DNA of 64,000 nucleotides from Gentiana macrophylla (Eukaryota; Streptophyta; Magnoliopsida; Gentianales; Gentianaceae): NCBI GenBank assembly GCA_026214975.1, contig CM047805.1:111595845-111659844 (forward strand), written 5' to 3'. The stretch's first letter is position 1. Every line of letters begins with the position of its first letter. The position numbers and the translations under genes are program-made. The notes under the pieces are model-generated. The model saw only the letters and a program-made list of their open reading frames with translations, was not told the DNA's origin and did no database searches. Of this stretch, positions 1-11,598 are shown piece after piece.

Positions 1-351
1 TTGTTTTCACTGATCCTTGATTTGGGTGAGATCAGTGTACACCATATTTAAACATTAAGTTTCATCACTCAAAACATAATTTAGACTTATCCAAGGTCAT
101 CACAGACTTCCTTGGTTATAAGTCAGACCATATGTCTTCATTGCTTCTCTGTTGATACTTGGCTGGCTTCACTATGCCGAAAATCTATTTTTACTTTGCC
201 GTCCTACCAACTAGTACAATACATTTCTGACTCAACTTATACAACATGTCAGACTCTAAGTAAAAACATATACAAAGAGTTCTAACTTATTTTAGGATTT
301 CTATAACAGCTGGTATGGCCATCATCAAAACATAATGAAATGTTCCCAACA
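1..351 (-). repeat. Element A 3' LTR (partial, cut by window start)
   Basis: Positions 1-351 repeat the sequence ending at 11156, for example the block starting cactgatccttgatttggg at 10 and again at 10813. The minus-strand LTR begins TGTTGGGAAC at 351, directly after the polypurine tract. The rest lies left of the window. Confidence 0.92.
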
Positions 352-365
352 ATTTCCCCTTTTTT
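352..365 (-). other. Element A polypurine tract
   Basis: On the minus strand this reads AAAAAAGGGGAAAT, directly upstream of the 3' LTR. It is the expected plus-strand primer site. The same tract precedes the 3' LTRs of D (49030) and B (52998). Confidence 0.85.
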
Positions 366-526
366 GATGATGCCAAAACCCTCATAAGCCTGAATATAAG
401 TATGCCAAATTTTCTCCATAAAAGAACAACAAAATATAACTCAATAATTTTATTCATCCATTGAAGGGCAGTCAGAAAGTATGATCTCAAAACATACTAA
501 AGGAACATTAACTACATTTTACTTAA

Positions 527-3500
527 TTATGCTTTGTACCTCTTGAATTTTGTAGTCTGAACCTCCTCAATGTCTTTCCAATCGATTTCTAGAAACTTCC
601 ACTTCCAGTATGCCAAAGCAGTGTATTCAGATACTCCTTGGAATATTCTTTTGGCAAAGATTCTGTTAAAGTTAGGCATGGTTTCATTTGCCATTGGCTC
701 CCCAAAGTACTTCTCAAGTCTGTCCCTGGCTTCTGCAATGTGTTAGTCAGCAAACTTGAGATTTTTGTACAGACCCCATTGGTCTTGTTTATACATTCTC
801 CCCATAGGCCTGAAGAACTTTACCATATAATTGAAGCCTTCTTGTTGGTCAGTTGGAAAGTCTTCTGGTCCTTTTGCAGAAAGTGGTATGGATGAACTTG
901 GTCTGCTAGTTCCACCACTTTGTTGGAGATGGGCATGTTGTCTTTTGATGTCATTGTATATTTTGGCCATGTCAACTCTCCTCTGTTCATCCTGGTAGCT
1001 TAGCCAGTCTGCCCATGCTCTATCTTGTGTCTGATTTGGATACAACCCCTCTTGAACTCTGAAGAATTCTCTCACATGATCTAGGATCTATGCCTCATAT
1101 TCTTGCCTGTTTCTGTGAGTTGGGAAACTTCTTTTCTCTCTGCTTGTGCCGGTTCTGTGTTCTTTTGCTGACCTCCTTTGATGACTTGATCCAGATCTTT
1201 GTTGTCCAGGTCTTTGCTGTCCTTGCTGTCCACCTGATCTATCTCTATCATCATCTCTTCTTTGAATAGGATGGGGAAATCCTATACAAGGTTCATTTGA
1301 GGCCTTTTCTCTTTCTTCTCTAGCCTTTCTTTGCTGTTCCTCTGCTTCATTTCATTTGAGGCCTTTTCTCTTTCTTCTCTAGCTTTTCTTTGCTGTTCTT
1401 CTGCTTCATTTCTGATTCTTATTTCTCTGTCCCTTGCTCTCAGCTATTCCTCTGTAAAATTTGCGGGTCTTATCGTTGATCCTTTAGGCTTGTTTGTTTC
1501 CCCCTTTTTGGCAGCATCATCCCTTTGCTGGAGTAAGATGCTGTTTGTAGCTTCTGCAATTCCAATCAGAGAGTCCAATTTTGACTCAATGGATGTAAAT
1601 TTATTGTCATGATCAGTCAGTTTCTCAGTGATACTGCAAAATCTGGTGCCGAATGCCAATGCCATTGAATCATTTTCTTGGGAAATGTGTTGTCTGAGAC
1701 CTGCAAGGTTGTTGGTAATATTGATGTTGAGCTGTCTCATCAGATTTCCTTGTTGTTGGACAACAATATTCTATGCATCAATGTACTCTGCATTGGCCTG
1801 GAACTTTTGGTCAATACAATAACTTTTATCATTGAATGCTGAAGTCATGGATCTGAGTTGCATGGCTTGCTGTTCCAATTCTTCAACCAGCAGATCTGTA
1901 GCCTTTTCAAAAGCCTCATTGGAGATGCCAGTGGCCAGCTGAGAGAGTTTGAGTCTGATGTCAGCTGGTTCTGGTTCTGTTTGCTGTCCTCTGTCTTGAT
2001 GTTGAGAAACATCTGCATCGATTTCCAAATCATCAAGTATTTGGGTGGATGTGTGTGCTGGTGTGGTTTGAGCTGCTATTCCCCCTTGCTCGGTGCTGGG
2101 GATTTCCTTGACTGGTGTGGCAGCAGCTTAGCCAGTGTCTAATACTACTGTCGGCTGAATAGTAGTATCCACATGAGTTTGTGGAATTTGCTCAGGGTTG
2201 TTATCTGGCTTAGTTTGTGATGTTGGTGAGGTTGTCTCAGCTGGTGTTGACTTTGCTGGACCTTGTGGTTATAGAAACGAACTTAGAAGAATGGTATCAT
2301 CAATTGCATCTGGTGTAGGGGTATCCTCTTCTCCTTGTCTATCACCATCATCAGCGTGGGGATTATCATCATCATTGTCATCATGATCATCACCATCATC
2401 CTGATCAGTATTGTCCTGATCATCTTCACCGTCTTCTAAGTCATCATTGTTTTGGTCAAGGATCTGTGGCAGTTTTGCCTTCGCTGCATCAACCATGTCC
2501 CAGAGTGGAGATTCATCAAGTACACCAACTAGGTTAGTGATTGCTAGAAAATTTAAAAACCAGGCCTCCTCAGAAAGCATGCGTTCGGAGTCTTGAAGTT
2601 GAGTCCTGGAATCCCCTTCCTTTCATTCAAGATATTCGGCAATTCTATCATCAATGTCATTTGCAGACATTTGTGCAGGTTCTTCTGGAGTTTCTTCATC
2701 GTTATCTCCAGCATCACTTGCAGTCTCTTTATGTGGAGGTTGTTCATTTTCACTGCCACTTTCTTCCTGTGGTTGTTCTGCTTCACTTTCAGAGTCTTCT
2801 TTTTCTTCTTCATCAATTAACTGTCCAAAGTTTTCTTTGTCCACGTTTCTTTGAACTTTTTACTTCTTTCTTTGGCCAGAGGGATGTGTTGTGGTTTTCT
2901 TTCTCTTCCCTACTTCTGCTTGCTTTTGTTGTTTGACATAAGTGAACATGATTTTGGATTCATGCAGCTTATGGAGATGTATCACAGGAACCTTCAAACT
3001 TTGCAAAAGATAGTGTAGTTGTATTCCATAGGATTTCTTCACCCAGAAAATCCCCTTTTTCTTCTTCTTTTTCTCTGCTAATCCCTTGTTGGCAGCAATT
3101 TCTTCTCCCTGGATTTGTTCTTTTATTCTCTGGAAGAAGTAGGATGCCCAATTGAACTTTAACTTGTTGTAGATGATTCCCATTAGTCGCATTCTGGCCT
3201 TTGTCATGACATTATTTGCTCTAGCTTTCCTTCAATGCTCTTTCCAATTAGGGCACTGAACTCACTGAATGGTTTCTTTAGGGCAGATCTAAGGCAATTG
3301 ACCTTCTTAGATCCTGGGTTTGCAGTTTTGGCGATTTTGTCCAGAAATCATCCATGTTTTGTGGCACTAAGGTTACTTTTGCTTGACCCTTATTTGAAAG
3401 TTTAAGATGAGTACGAATTACCTTTGCTGTAATGACCACTTTTATGCCGTTGACAGATGCAATGATCTTGTCTTCTTCCCATTCATCACCTTCTTCGGCA

Positions 3501-3734
3501 AGGAGCCCATAAACATATTTTGTAGTTCCAGAAGGAGATTAGACTTTCATAGCAAATTTTGGTTATTAGAGGATTTAGAAAGGTCGATAACTTTAGGTTT
3601 TTGCATCCAGCTGCCAGTTGCTTTGCTTCCTCGTCATTTCCACATAGTTTTAAGTACTGTTCTTCTTGAAAGAACGATCCAGTAGCAATCGAATTTTCAT
3701 ACCCATCTTGGGTGTTTGAGGAGGATGAAGCCAT
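527..3734 (-). pseudogene. Element A additional ORF (env position), coiled-coil and acidic, broken
   Basis: This ORF of about 3.2 kb lies between RNase H and the 3' LTR, where sireviruses carry env-like ORFs. It starts MASSSSNTQDGY at 3734 and runs in several frame-broken pieces to a stop at 527 (ending FKRYKA). In order: an N-terminal globular part; a basic stretch with a Lys run near 3080 (KKKKKKGIFWVKK); a Glu/Ser-rich part (2844-2623); an Asp-rich tract (about 2470-2340); heptad-like coiled-coil segments (2028-1444); a Gln/Glu/Arg-rich region with a 59-bp tandem duplication; and a C-terminal domain with YPNQTQDRAWADWLSYQD (about 1040). I see no signal peptide or membrane helix, so an envelope role is not supported. 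D carries a clear homologue (41364-42289 and 47332-48898) and B a diverged one. Function is unknown. Confidence 0.8.
1292..1409. repeat. 59-bp tandem duplication inside the A extra ORF
   Basis: The block beginning ttcatttgaggccttttctc starts at 1292 and again at 1351, with only small differences. Both copies encode a Glu/Arg/Gln-rich helix (EEQQRKAREEREKA) on the minus strand. Because 59 is not a multiple of three, the duplication shifts the frame. Confidence 0.85.
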
Positions 3735-4346
3735 TGTTGGAAGTTAAGAGAAATTTTGAAGGAGAGCTTCGAATTTGCAATAGAATTTTTGATTTGCAAG
3801 AGAGCGTAAAGATTTCTGAAATACCTCTAAGTGTTGTTTATATAGTGTGATTTGGGTAGTGTGACCGTTGTTTGAATGTGGAAGGATTTTAGGACATAAT
3901 GGCGTGATTTTGTGTATATGAATCCCGATATTCGAGTGAAGTGGGGGAGTGGATTGAGGTAACTAATGATAAATCCTGGCAATCGAGGCGTTTATAATCA
4001 GAGAAATAATATGGTTACCTCCATAATTGTAAATTGATCTCCACGTGTATAATCTTCCACAGTATAATTCTCCATTACTTCCTTATTCTCCACGTGTATA
4101 AAAGTTGATTTGGTTCACACTTTAATTTGCCCATTTCTCCATTCTTCATTTCGGTGGAGTGCCTTGGCTGGTCACTTAGCCGATGTAGTGAATTTTTCAC
4201 TGAGCTGCTTTAGTCTACCGTTCCTAACAATCAGTGAAGTTAACTTCACCGAGTACCAGTGCCTTACCTGCTACATCTCCTGTAATGGCAAAGGTTTAAC
4301 CAGCTGATGAAGTCACTTGGTACTCCAGTTAGCTGCTCTTTGGTAC
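3735..4346 (-). promoter_or_regulatory. Spacer between RNase H and the extra ORF, with promoter-like signals
   Basis: This 612-bp gap holds no coding remnant that I recognise. On the minus strand a TATA-like CTATATAAA lies at 3845-3837, about 105 bp upstream of the extra-ORF ATG (3734). The stretch between them is rich in C, T and A, like a plant 5' UTR. Two G-box hexamers (CACGTG) lie further upstream at 4042-4047 and 4091-4096. The arrangement suggests, but does not prove, that the extra ORF has its own promoter. Confidence 0.45.
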
Positions 4347-5899
4347 TTAGTAAATTTCAATCATTCCCAACTCAGTTCTTAACATTCTAAATCTTTCATG
4401 ATTGAGTGGTTTAGTGAAGATGTCAGCCAATTGATCTTCAGTGGGTATGTATTTTAGGATGACATCTCCTTTTTCAACATGATCTCTGATAAAATGATGT
4501 CGCACATCAATGTGCTTTGTTCTTGAATGCAACACTGGATTTTCAGTGATAGATATGGCACTTGTGTTGTCACACATGATTGGAATTTTCTTTTCCTCTA
4601 TTCCATAATCCCTTAGATGTTGTCTAATCCATAGTACTTGTGCACAAACAATCGCTCTTTCTATATATTCTCGCTCACCGTGATGTAGAGATGGAGTTTT
4701 GCTTTTTACTGAACCAAGAGACTAGTCTGGTGCCTAGCATCTGGCATGTTCCAGAAGTGCTTTTTCTATCTATCTTACATCCAACATGGTCAGAGTCTGA
4801 ATATGATATCAACTTGAATCCTCCATCTTTTGGATACCAAATTCCAACATTGATGGTGTTCTTCAGGTATTTGATTATTCTTTTGGCGGCTTGAAGATGT
4901 GATCCTTTTGGTTGAGCTTGAAATCTTGCACATACACCTACTGCAAAAGATATATCAGGTCTGCTTGCAGTTAGATAAAGTAGGGATCCAATGATTCCTC
5001 TATACATTTTCTGATCATCATCTTTTCTAGCTTCATCTTTTCCAAGAATGACTCTTGCACACATTGGTGTATCTGCTGTGCCACTTGTGTCCATACCATA
5101 TTTGTGTATTAAGTCCTTTATATACTTGGCTTGACTGATAAAAATACCATCCTTCATTTGTTTCACTTGAAGAACAAGAAAGTAATTTAACTCTCCCATC
5201 ATGCTCATCTGAAATTTGCTCTTCATCGGATTTGCAAATTTCTCACACAGCTTTTCATCCTCTGATCCAAAGATGATGTCATCAACATAGATTTTTACTA
5301 GCAATGTGCTTGTTCCTTCCTCTAATTTGAATATAGTCTTATCTATAGTTCTCTTGTTGAATCCATTCTTGATCAAAAATTGTGATAGTGTTTCATACCA
5401 AGCTCTGGGTGCCTGTTTGAGTCCATAAAGAGATTTCTTGAGTTTGTATACTTTGTCTTCTTTTCCTTTGAGTTGGAAACCAGGAGGTTATTCCACATAT
5501 ACTTCTTCTTCCAAAAGTCCATTCAGAAATGCACTCTTGACATCCATTTGATAGACTTTGAAGTCTTTGTGTGCATCAAAAGCTAGAAAGAGTCTGATTG
5601 CCTCCAGTCTTGCCACTGGTGCAAATGTTTCACCATAATCTATTCCTTTCTGCTTGAGAATAACCTGTTGCAACTAGCCTTGCTTTGTTTCTTACAACTG
5701 TTCCTTGCTCATCCATCTTGTTTCTGAATACCTATTTTGTTCCAATAATGTTGGCTATGTCTGGTCTGTCAACAAGTTCCCAGACTTCATTTCTTTCAAA
5801 TTCATTTAGTTCTTCTTTCATGGCTGTAATCCAATCTGCATCTTGAATTGCATCATCTATTGTCTTGGGTTCCACTTGTGATAGAAAACATGTTAGCAT
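4347..5899 (-). pseudogene. pol: Element A reverse transcriptase and RNase H
   Basis: The minus strand encodes a Copia [13 protein letters not shown] (near 5680), [35 protein letters not shown] and the catalytic box IYVDDIIFG (about 5262-5295), then SLLYLTASRPDI. RNase H follows with YSDSDHVGC and, after a break near 4675, MCDNTSAI, TKHIDVRHHF and the typical end TEDQLADIFTKPL before a stop at 4347. RT copies element RNA into cDNA and RNase H removes the RNA strand. There are in-frame stops near 5485 and at 5674, and a frame break around 4675. The aspartates of the catalytic box are present. Confidence 0.9.
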
Positions 5900-7465
5900 A
5901 TGCTCCAGTTGTCTTCTGGTTCTAACTCCTGTGTGAATATTTCCAATGACTTGTTCTTCAGGATGATCTCATAGCCAAATTAGGTTAGGTTGAAGTTGTT
6001 CTTCATTAGGTGCATCTGCAACTTCAGGTTCTGCATGAGCTTCAAGTTCTGGTTCTTCTTCTGTTGTGTTAACATGTGGCTCATTTTGATTTTCAAAATG
6101 ATGATTCAGAATGGTAGCTGGTATGGTTGTATTTGTATATAGTTCCCTTTGTGTTACTTTTTCTTCATGATCTTGTAGACTTTCACCATTTGTGTTTGTT
6201 TCATCAAATACTACATGTATTGATTCTTCAATCACCAATGTTCTTTTGTTGAGAACTCTGAATGCCTTGCTGGTGTCTGAGTATCACATAAAGATTGCTT
6301 CATTAGCTTTTTCATCAAAGGTGTGCAACTGATTCTTATTCAAAACAAATCATTTAGATCCAAACATGTGTAAATGTGAGATGTTAGGTTTCCTTCCATT
6401 ACATATCTCATATGGAGTTGTTCCATGATGTTTGTTGATGATTGATCTGTTTTGTGTATAGCATGTTGTGTTTGCTGCTTCAGCCCAAAACCTCTTTTGT
6501 AGGCATGCTTCTGCAATCATTGTTCTGACTGCTTCTTTGAGAGTTCTGTTTCTTCTTTCTGCTACACCATTTTGTTGTGGAGTTCCTGCTGCAGATAATT
6601 GATGTAACACTCCATTTCCTTCACAATAAGTCCTGATCACTTCATTTAGAAACTCTGTGCCTCTATCTGATCTGATCTTGATAATCTTTAGTTCTTTCTC
6701 ATTTTGAATTCTTCTTAGTAGATCTGGCATCTTCTTGAGTGTCTCTCTCTTCTTGTTCATGAAGATGGTCCAGGTGAATTTGGAGAAGTCATCAACCACT
6801 ACTAGAGTGTATTTCTTACCACTTACCCTTACTGGTGTGACTGGTCCAAACAGGTCCATATATAACAGATGTAGAATTCTTGTTGTTGATTGATAGGGCT
6901 TTGACTTAAAGGAACTTTTGATTTGTTTCCCATTTTGACATGCATCACAGAGACTTTCTTTCTTGAATGTGATCTCAGGCACGCCTACAACTAACTTGTT
7001 CTTTTATAATGTTTTGATGGTCAAGAAATTCAGATGGTTTAATCTTCTATGCCAAATCCAGCTGGTTGACTTTTTATTTTTGACAAACAAACATGTTTCT
7101 GCTTTAGCTGTTTTCCAATCTACCACATACATGTTGTCTTCTCTTTTTCCTGCAAGAACTACTGTGTTGGTTTGGCTGTGAATCACTTTGCATCCTTCCT
7201 TATTGAAGTGTACATTGTAGCCTTTGTCACAGAATTGACTAATGCTCAGTAGATTGAACTTAAGTCCCTTAACATGTGCCAGATTTTGAATTTTCAAATT
7301 GTTCTTGAGTATTGTGCCTTCCCCCTTAATCTTGCCAGGGTTTTCTTTGCCTCCAAATGTGACATTGGGTCCATCAAAAGCTTTGAAATCAGTGAGACAT
7401 CCTTTGTTTCCTGTCATGTGTCTGGAACATCCACTGTCTATGTACCAGACATCCTACAAAACAAA
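5900..7465 (-). pseudogene. pol: Element A aspartic protease and integrase
   Basis: The protease active site is DSG at 7438-7430, in the context WYIDSGCSRHMTG. The integrase zinc domain follows as HRRLNHLNF and CDACQNGKQ (HHCC type). The core has LYMDLFGPVTP (first Asp), RSDRGTEF (second Asp) and [14 protein letters not shown] (Glu). A C-terminal acidic linker (6238-5969) leads towards RT. Stops occur near 7003 (between zinc domain and core), at 6347, and near 5968. The order is that of a Copia polyprotein: the protease would cut the polyprotein and the integrase would insert cDNA. Confidence 0.9.
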
Positions 7466-9611
7466 TTAATTATGTTTAGGTACCCAACACTGTTTGGGTC
7501 CATACCTGTTAGCAGTCATGCCTCCTACTCCAAGTGTATATCCAAATGATATTCTTTTTGGATAGTTAAAATCATCAACTTCATATGTATAAGGCATGGC
7601 AGAATAGCTTCTGATATTTCTACTGAAGGTATTCTGATACTTTTCTCTACTTTTTGGTGTATTTGCATCCTTCTTCACCTTCCAATATGCAGTGGGAAAC
7701 TTATGGTGCTTCATGTGTTTAGGAACAAGCCTAGATTGACTTTTCTTAAACACATGATGCATATCATGGTATGGGTTCTTCTTGTATTTGGAGGTGCAAC
7801 ATTCCAATCATCCTCTGAAGGATAAAGTCTTCCTTTACCTTTCAGTAGGTCTTTGTTTTTGGTTGACTGGAATGATGGTTTAATCTGCTGTTTTACTATA
7901 TTTGGTTTTGACTTCACTGGTATAGGATGAGTGGTTGAAGTTATAGTCTTTCCTTTTTTGAACTTTGGTCCATTGTTGGTCCTAGGTTCAAAATTGTTTT
8001 GTCCATTGTTTCTATTCTCATCCTGACTATTGTAGCCAAGACCAGATCTGGATCCAAACCTTTTTGAGGGTTTGTAAGCTGGTGCATTTAGTGGTGCAGT
8101 GGTGTTTTTAGCTGCTAGGTGGATTTCCTCAGCTGATCTGTTAGCAGTGGATGAGTTATCATCTGCTGCTTTTTGATTAGGTGAGTATATCTCCTTAGTA
8201 GCTAGTTCAGCTTTCAATTTGTCCAGTTGTTCCTTCAATCTTTTATTTTCTTTTCTTAGATCCTTACATTCCTTTTCCAGAATATCATGATTCATCTCAA
8301 TTTCATCAAATTTAGTCATGAGATTTTGGACTAGGGCTGCTGGATCCAATGGGAGAATAGAAGATTGTACAGTGTTAGATGTGGATGCATTTGATGAAGA
8401 GTAAGAACTAGATGTTACCTCAGTTTCATCAGATTCTTTGACCATTAGACAAAGACTTGCTTTCTCAATGTTTGAGCTGTCACCTTCATCTTCATCTAAT
8501 TCTTTGGTCATGAGACATAGACATGCTTTTTCATTGTCTGAGCTGTCTTATTCATCCCTATTATCTGAGTCATTATCAGATGATTCTTCATTCTTTTCAC
8601 TGCTGAATTCAGCCTTGAGTGCTTTCTTACCTTTCCTCTGTTCAGATGCTTTGTACTTCTTCTTTTCCTCATCTTTATTGTTTTCTTCGGGGCAATCAGC
8701 CTTGAAGTGTCCTTTCTTGTTGCAGTTGAAGCATCTGTACTCATCATCTCTTTTATTCATGTCTTTGTTTGAGCTTGACATCTTGTTTGATGATGAGTTT
8801 CCTTTGAATGGCTTCTTTTTGCTAAACCTGTCAAAACGTTTAACTAATAAAGCTACCTGTTCTTTGAGTTATAGTGTCTCTTTTCTGATGCAATCAACAA
8901 AGTTACTTTGCTGTGGTGCTATCAGTGCACTGGTTCTTTGTGTCTCTGCCGGAGCACCATCTTCACCGTTCAATTCGAATTCATGAGCTTTTAGTTGGGA
9001 CATCAGAGTCAGGGTGTCAGTGTTTGCAAGATTTGTTGTACCTCTGATTACTGATGTTATAATCTTCCACCTTTCAGGCAAGCCTCTCAATATCTTTAAA
9101 CACACTTCTTTCTGGGGGTATGTCTGTCCAAGCTATTGCAGTTCACTGATGATGCTTGAGAATCTGTTGTCCATTTGATCAATGGATTCACCAGCCTTCA
9201 TCTTGAAGTTCTCAAATTTCTGTTTTGCAACAGATAATTTGTTTTCTTTAACTGCCTAAGATCCTTCATTTATTAGTGCCAGCTTGTCCCACATCTCCTT
9301 TGCTATTTTGCAATCTTTGATTCTCATGAACATGTTGCTATCTAGGGTCTTCAAGATCATATCTTTTGCAACAAAGTCTAGATTTTCTCTTCTTCTGTCA
9401 TCCTTGGTCCAATCTTTCTTGGGTTTATCCACTTCTTTTCCTTGATCTGCTCTTGTGGTTATCACAGTCATGATCATGATTGGGCCATCATTAATTATAT
9501 CCAGCATCTCCTTATGAGTTGCTGCAAGATGAGATACCATTCTTATTTTATATTCATCAAAATTATTAACATTAAAAACTGGTACTTTAGACATAAATTT
9601 TGACGATCCAT
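7466..9611 (-). pseudogene. gag: Element A Gag (UBN2-type, zinc knuckle), broken
   Basis: The homologous start in D and G is an ATG at the equivalent of 9611. In A a 1-nt loss follows it, so the longest clean frame starts at 9594 (MSKVPVFNVNNFDEYK). The capsid-like part contains KEMWDKLALINEGS and LKILRGLPERWK. Then comes a Lys-rich stretch with a CCHC zinc knuckle CFNCNKKGHFKADC (about 8735-8690), an acidic Ser/Asp region, a coiled coil (about 8330-8200) and a long C-terminal tail ending GPKQCWVPKHN before a stop at 7466. Gag would form the particle and bind element RNA. Stops lie near 9256, 9136, 8869 and 8548, with a frameshift near 7800. Confidence 0.88.
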
Positions 9612-9735
9612 AAGTACAGATATGAGATATTTATTTATATAAGTAGGAAGCACAGATTAGAAAACTACTTTGAAAATATGTGATCTCCTTGTTACCAGAA
9701 ATTTGATTTGAACAGGTTCTGATACTAGGAACACT

Positions 9736-9747
9736 GCTCCGATACCA
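9736..9747 (-). other. Element A primer binding site (tRNA-iMet type)
   Basis: On the minus strand TGGTATCGGAGC follows the 5' LTR after two bases. It matches the usual Copia site TGGTATCAGAGC with one change, and G has the same variant. Confidence 0.85.
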
Positions 9748-9749
9748 AT

Positions 9750-11156
9750 TGTTGGTCCCAGAGAAGGGTAAAACTATAGTCAGGGGGGGGGGGTGAATGA
9801 CTATAGTGGAGTTTCAAAAACTTTTCTTATATTTAAAAGCTTTTGGGCAGTGGATAAGTCCCTTCTTACTAAGTTATTTCATAGTAGTTTAAGCAATCAC
9901 AAATATATGATATAATATAAGCAATTAAATGAATGCAGTAAGGTAAATTGCAGAAAGTAAATTGACACAAGGCTTATAGTGGTTCAGGGTGGTGTAATCC
10001 CTTAATCCACTCTTCTCCTGTGATGATAGGAGGAATTCACTATTGTTTTCACAGATACAATAGTACGATTGTCCTTGACTTCCCAAGCTTCACAATCTAC
10101 AAGACTATCACTCATTGACTGCAACAGCTTCAGTGACTCAGTCTCTTTCACTGCTCTTTGGGATCAAATCCTTCAGCAGCTATCACAAACACAACTCCCT
10201 CTCAGATGGCTCTGATTCAGTTGCTTGATTTATGTGAATTGAATTCACCAACTTGTTGATCAATCTCAATGCTAGATGTTCGATTTGTAGCTCTTAGATT
10301 TGAGTTGACCACTAGATATTTCTTTTATCACAGATAGAAGACTTTTCACTTTGACAGAGTTTTTGCTCAGATTCTTGATCGTATATCCTTTTTTTTTCTT
10401 TTTCTGTCAATGTCTTCTATTTATAGCCTTGATTATTCTTGATTTAAATTTCCGTACGTTGGCTATATTAATGAGGGGAATAATCCTTGATTTTATTCTT
10501 GATTCCCCCTTAATTGTATTCTCCTTGATTTTAGTGATCGGATTTTTCTTCAAATGTTAACCAAAAAATCTATCCTTGATTGATCCTCTATTGATTGTGC
10601 ATTTAATGCTTGATCTTCTGTTTCTTTTTTATATTTCTATAATCTGACTAAGTAAGGTTTACTCAGCCGTTCTATGATAGGTCAAGTGATCCATCTGACT
10701 TTGCCGCTTAGATCTTCCTTCACTGCTTTGTCTTCACTCAGCCGAAAGTTAGTTTACTTTGCCGATTCACTGTTTCCTTCATTCTTTCAGTTTAAGGAGA
10801 ATCCTTGTACTTCACTGATCCTTGATTTGGGTGAGATCAGTGTACACCATATTTAAACATTAAGTTTCATCACTCAAAACATAATTTAGACTTATCCAAG
10901 GTCATCATAGACTTCCTTGGTTATAAGTCAGACCATATGTCTTCATTGCTTCTCTGTTGATACTTGGCTGGCTTCACTCTGCCAAAAATATCTGTTTTTA
11001 CTTTGCCGTCCTACCAACTAGTACAATACTTGTCTGACTCAACTTATACAACATGTCAGACTCTAAGTAAAGACTTATACAGAGAGTTCTAACTTATTTC
11101 AGGCTTGCTATAACAGCTGGTATGGCCATCATCAAAACTTAATGAAATGTTCCCAA
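9750..11156 (-). repeat. Element A 5' LTR
   Basis: About 1.4 kb. On the plus strand it begins tgttggtccc beside the primer binding site and ends gttcccaac at 11156, where B's LTR begins. Its right part repeats window positions 1-351. A run of G starts near 9784, just inside the end; the same tract appears as Cs in D and G. A hairpin pair CACTGATC/GATCAGTG lies at 10813-10842. Confidence 0.9.
10417..10426 (-). promoter_or_regulatory. TATA box of element A 5' LTR
   Basis: CTATAAATAG on the minus strand. It lies at the same LTR position as the identical box in D (24156, 49731) and G (59687), which supports a conserved promoter. Confidence 0.65.
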
Positions 11157-11472
11157 CTGTTTTTATCCAGTTTGTTCAAGCATACAGAACTGATTGTGAT
11201 TCACACAGCACACAAACTGTCATTCACTAGAATTCAGTTTTTCATATCAGCTTTTTCATAGATACAACAAGATCGGTGAAAAAGGCTAAAACTTAATCCG
11301 CTGCCGGTTTACTAAGTTTGAGCACAAGTCAGTTTGACTTCTACTCAGCTCAGTTAGCTTAAATTTAGACAAGTTTAAAAACTAAACCTAATCAGTTTTT
11401 AAGAATCTAATTTTAGGTGACAAGTTTATTCACCCCCTCTAAACTTATGTCAGCCTTTGCAAGGGACCAACA
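11157..11472 (+). repeat. Element B 5' LTR (3' end only)
   Basis: The sequence from tgtttttatccagtttg to gggaccaaca matches B's 3' LTR (54510-54810). The upstream part of this LTR lies beyond element A and outside the window. Confidence 0.88.
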
Positions 11473-11474
11473 AT

Positions 11475-11486
11475 TGGTATCAGAGC
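11475..11486 (+). other. Element B primer binding site (tRNA-iMet type)
   Basis: tggtatcagagc, two bases after the LTR end. It is the unaltered Copia consensus. Confidence 0.9.
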
Positions 11487-11598
11487 ATTGTTCTCTTTTA
11501 AGAACTTGTTCTGCCAATCTCATCTAGTTGATCTTCTAAAAAAGCTCAGTTTTTCAATTTCCAGTTCTTGCATAAATCAGTTTTCACAAATTCACTTC

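Larger units (their letters stand above)
1..11156 (-). mobile_element. Element A: SIRE-like Ty1/copia LTR retrotransposon, nearly complete
   Basis: Read on the minus strand the order is 5' LTR (9750-11156), iMet-type primer binding site, gag, protease, integrase, reverse transcriptase, RNase H, an additional ORF, polypurine tract and 3' LTR (351 down to the window start). The PR-IN-RT-RH order is that of Ty1/copia. The protease motif (YIDSGCSRHMTG) and the extra ORF after pol point to the SIRE/Maximus lineage. Every coding module has stops or frameshifts, so A is not autonomous as it stands. A is inserted in the 5' LTR of element B: B-type LTR sequence resumes at 11157 and matches B's 3' LTR near 54510. 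The far end of A's 3' LTR, and so its second target duplication, lie outside the window. Confidence 0.9.

Noticed and set aside
638..2936. Plus-strand ORFs rich in Phe, Leu, Ser or His opposite A's extra ORF
   Set aside because: They are the reverse reading of the Glu/Lys/Asp-rich minus-strand ORF and have no motif of their own.
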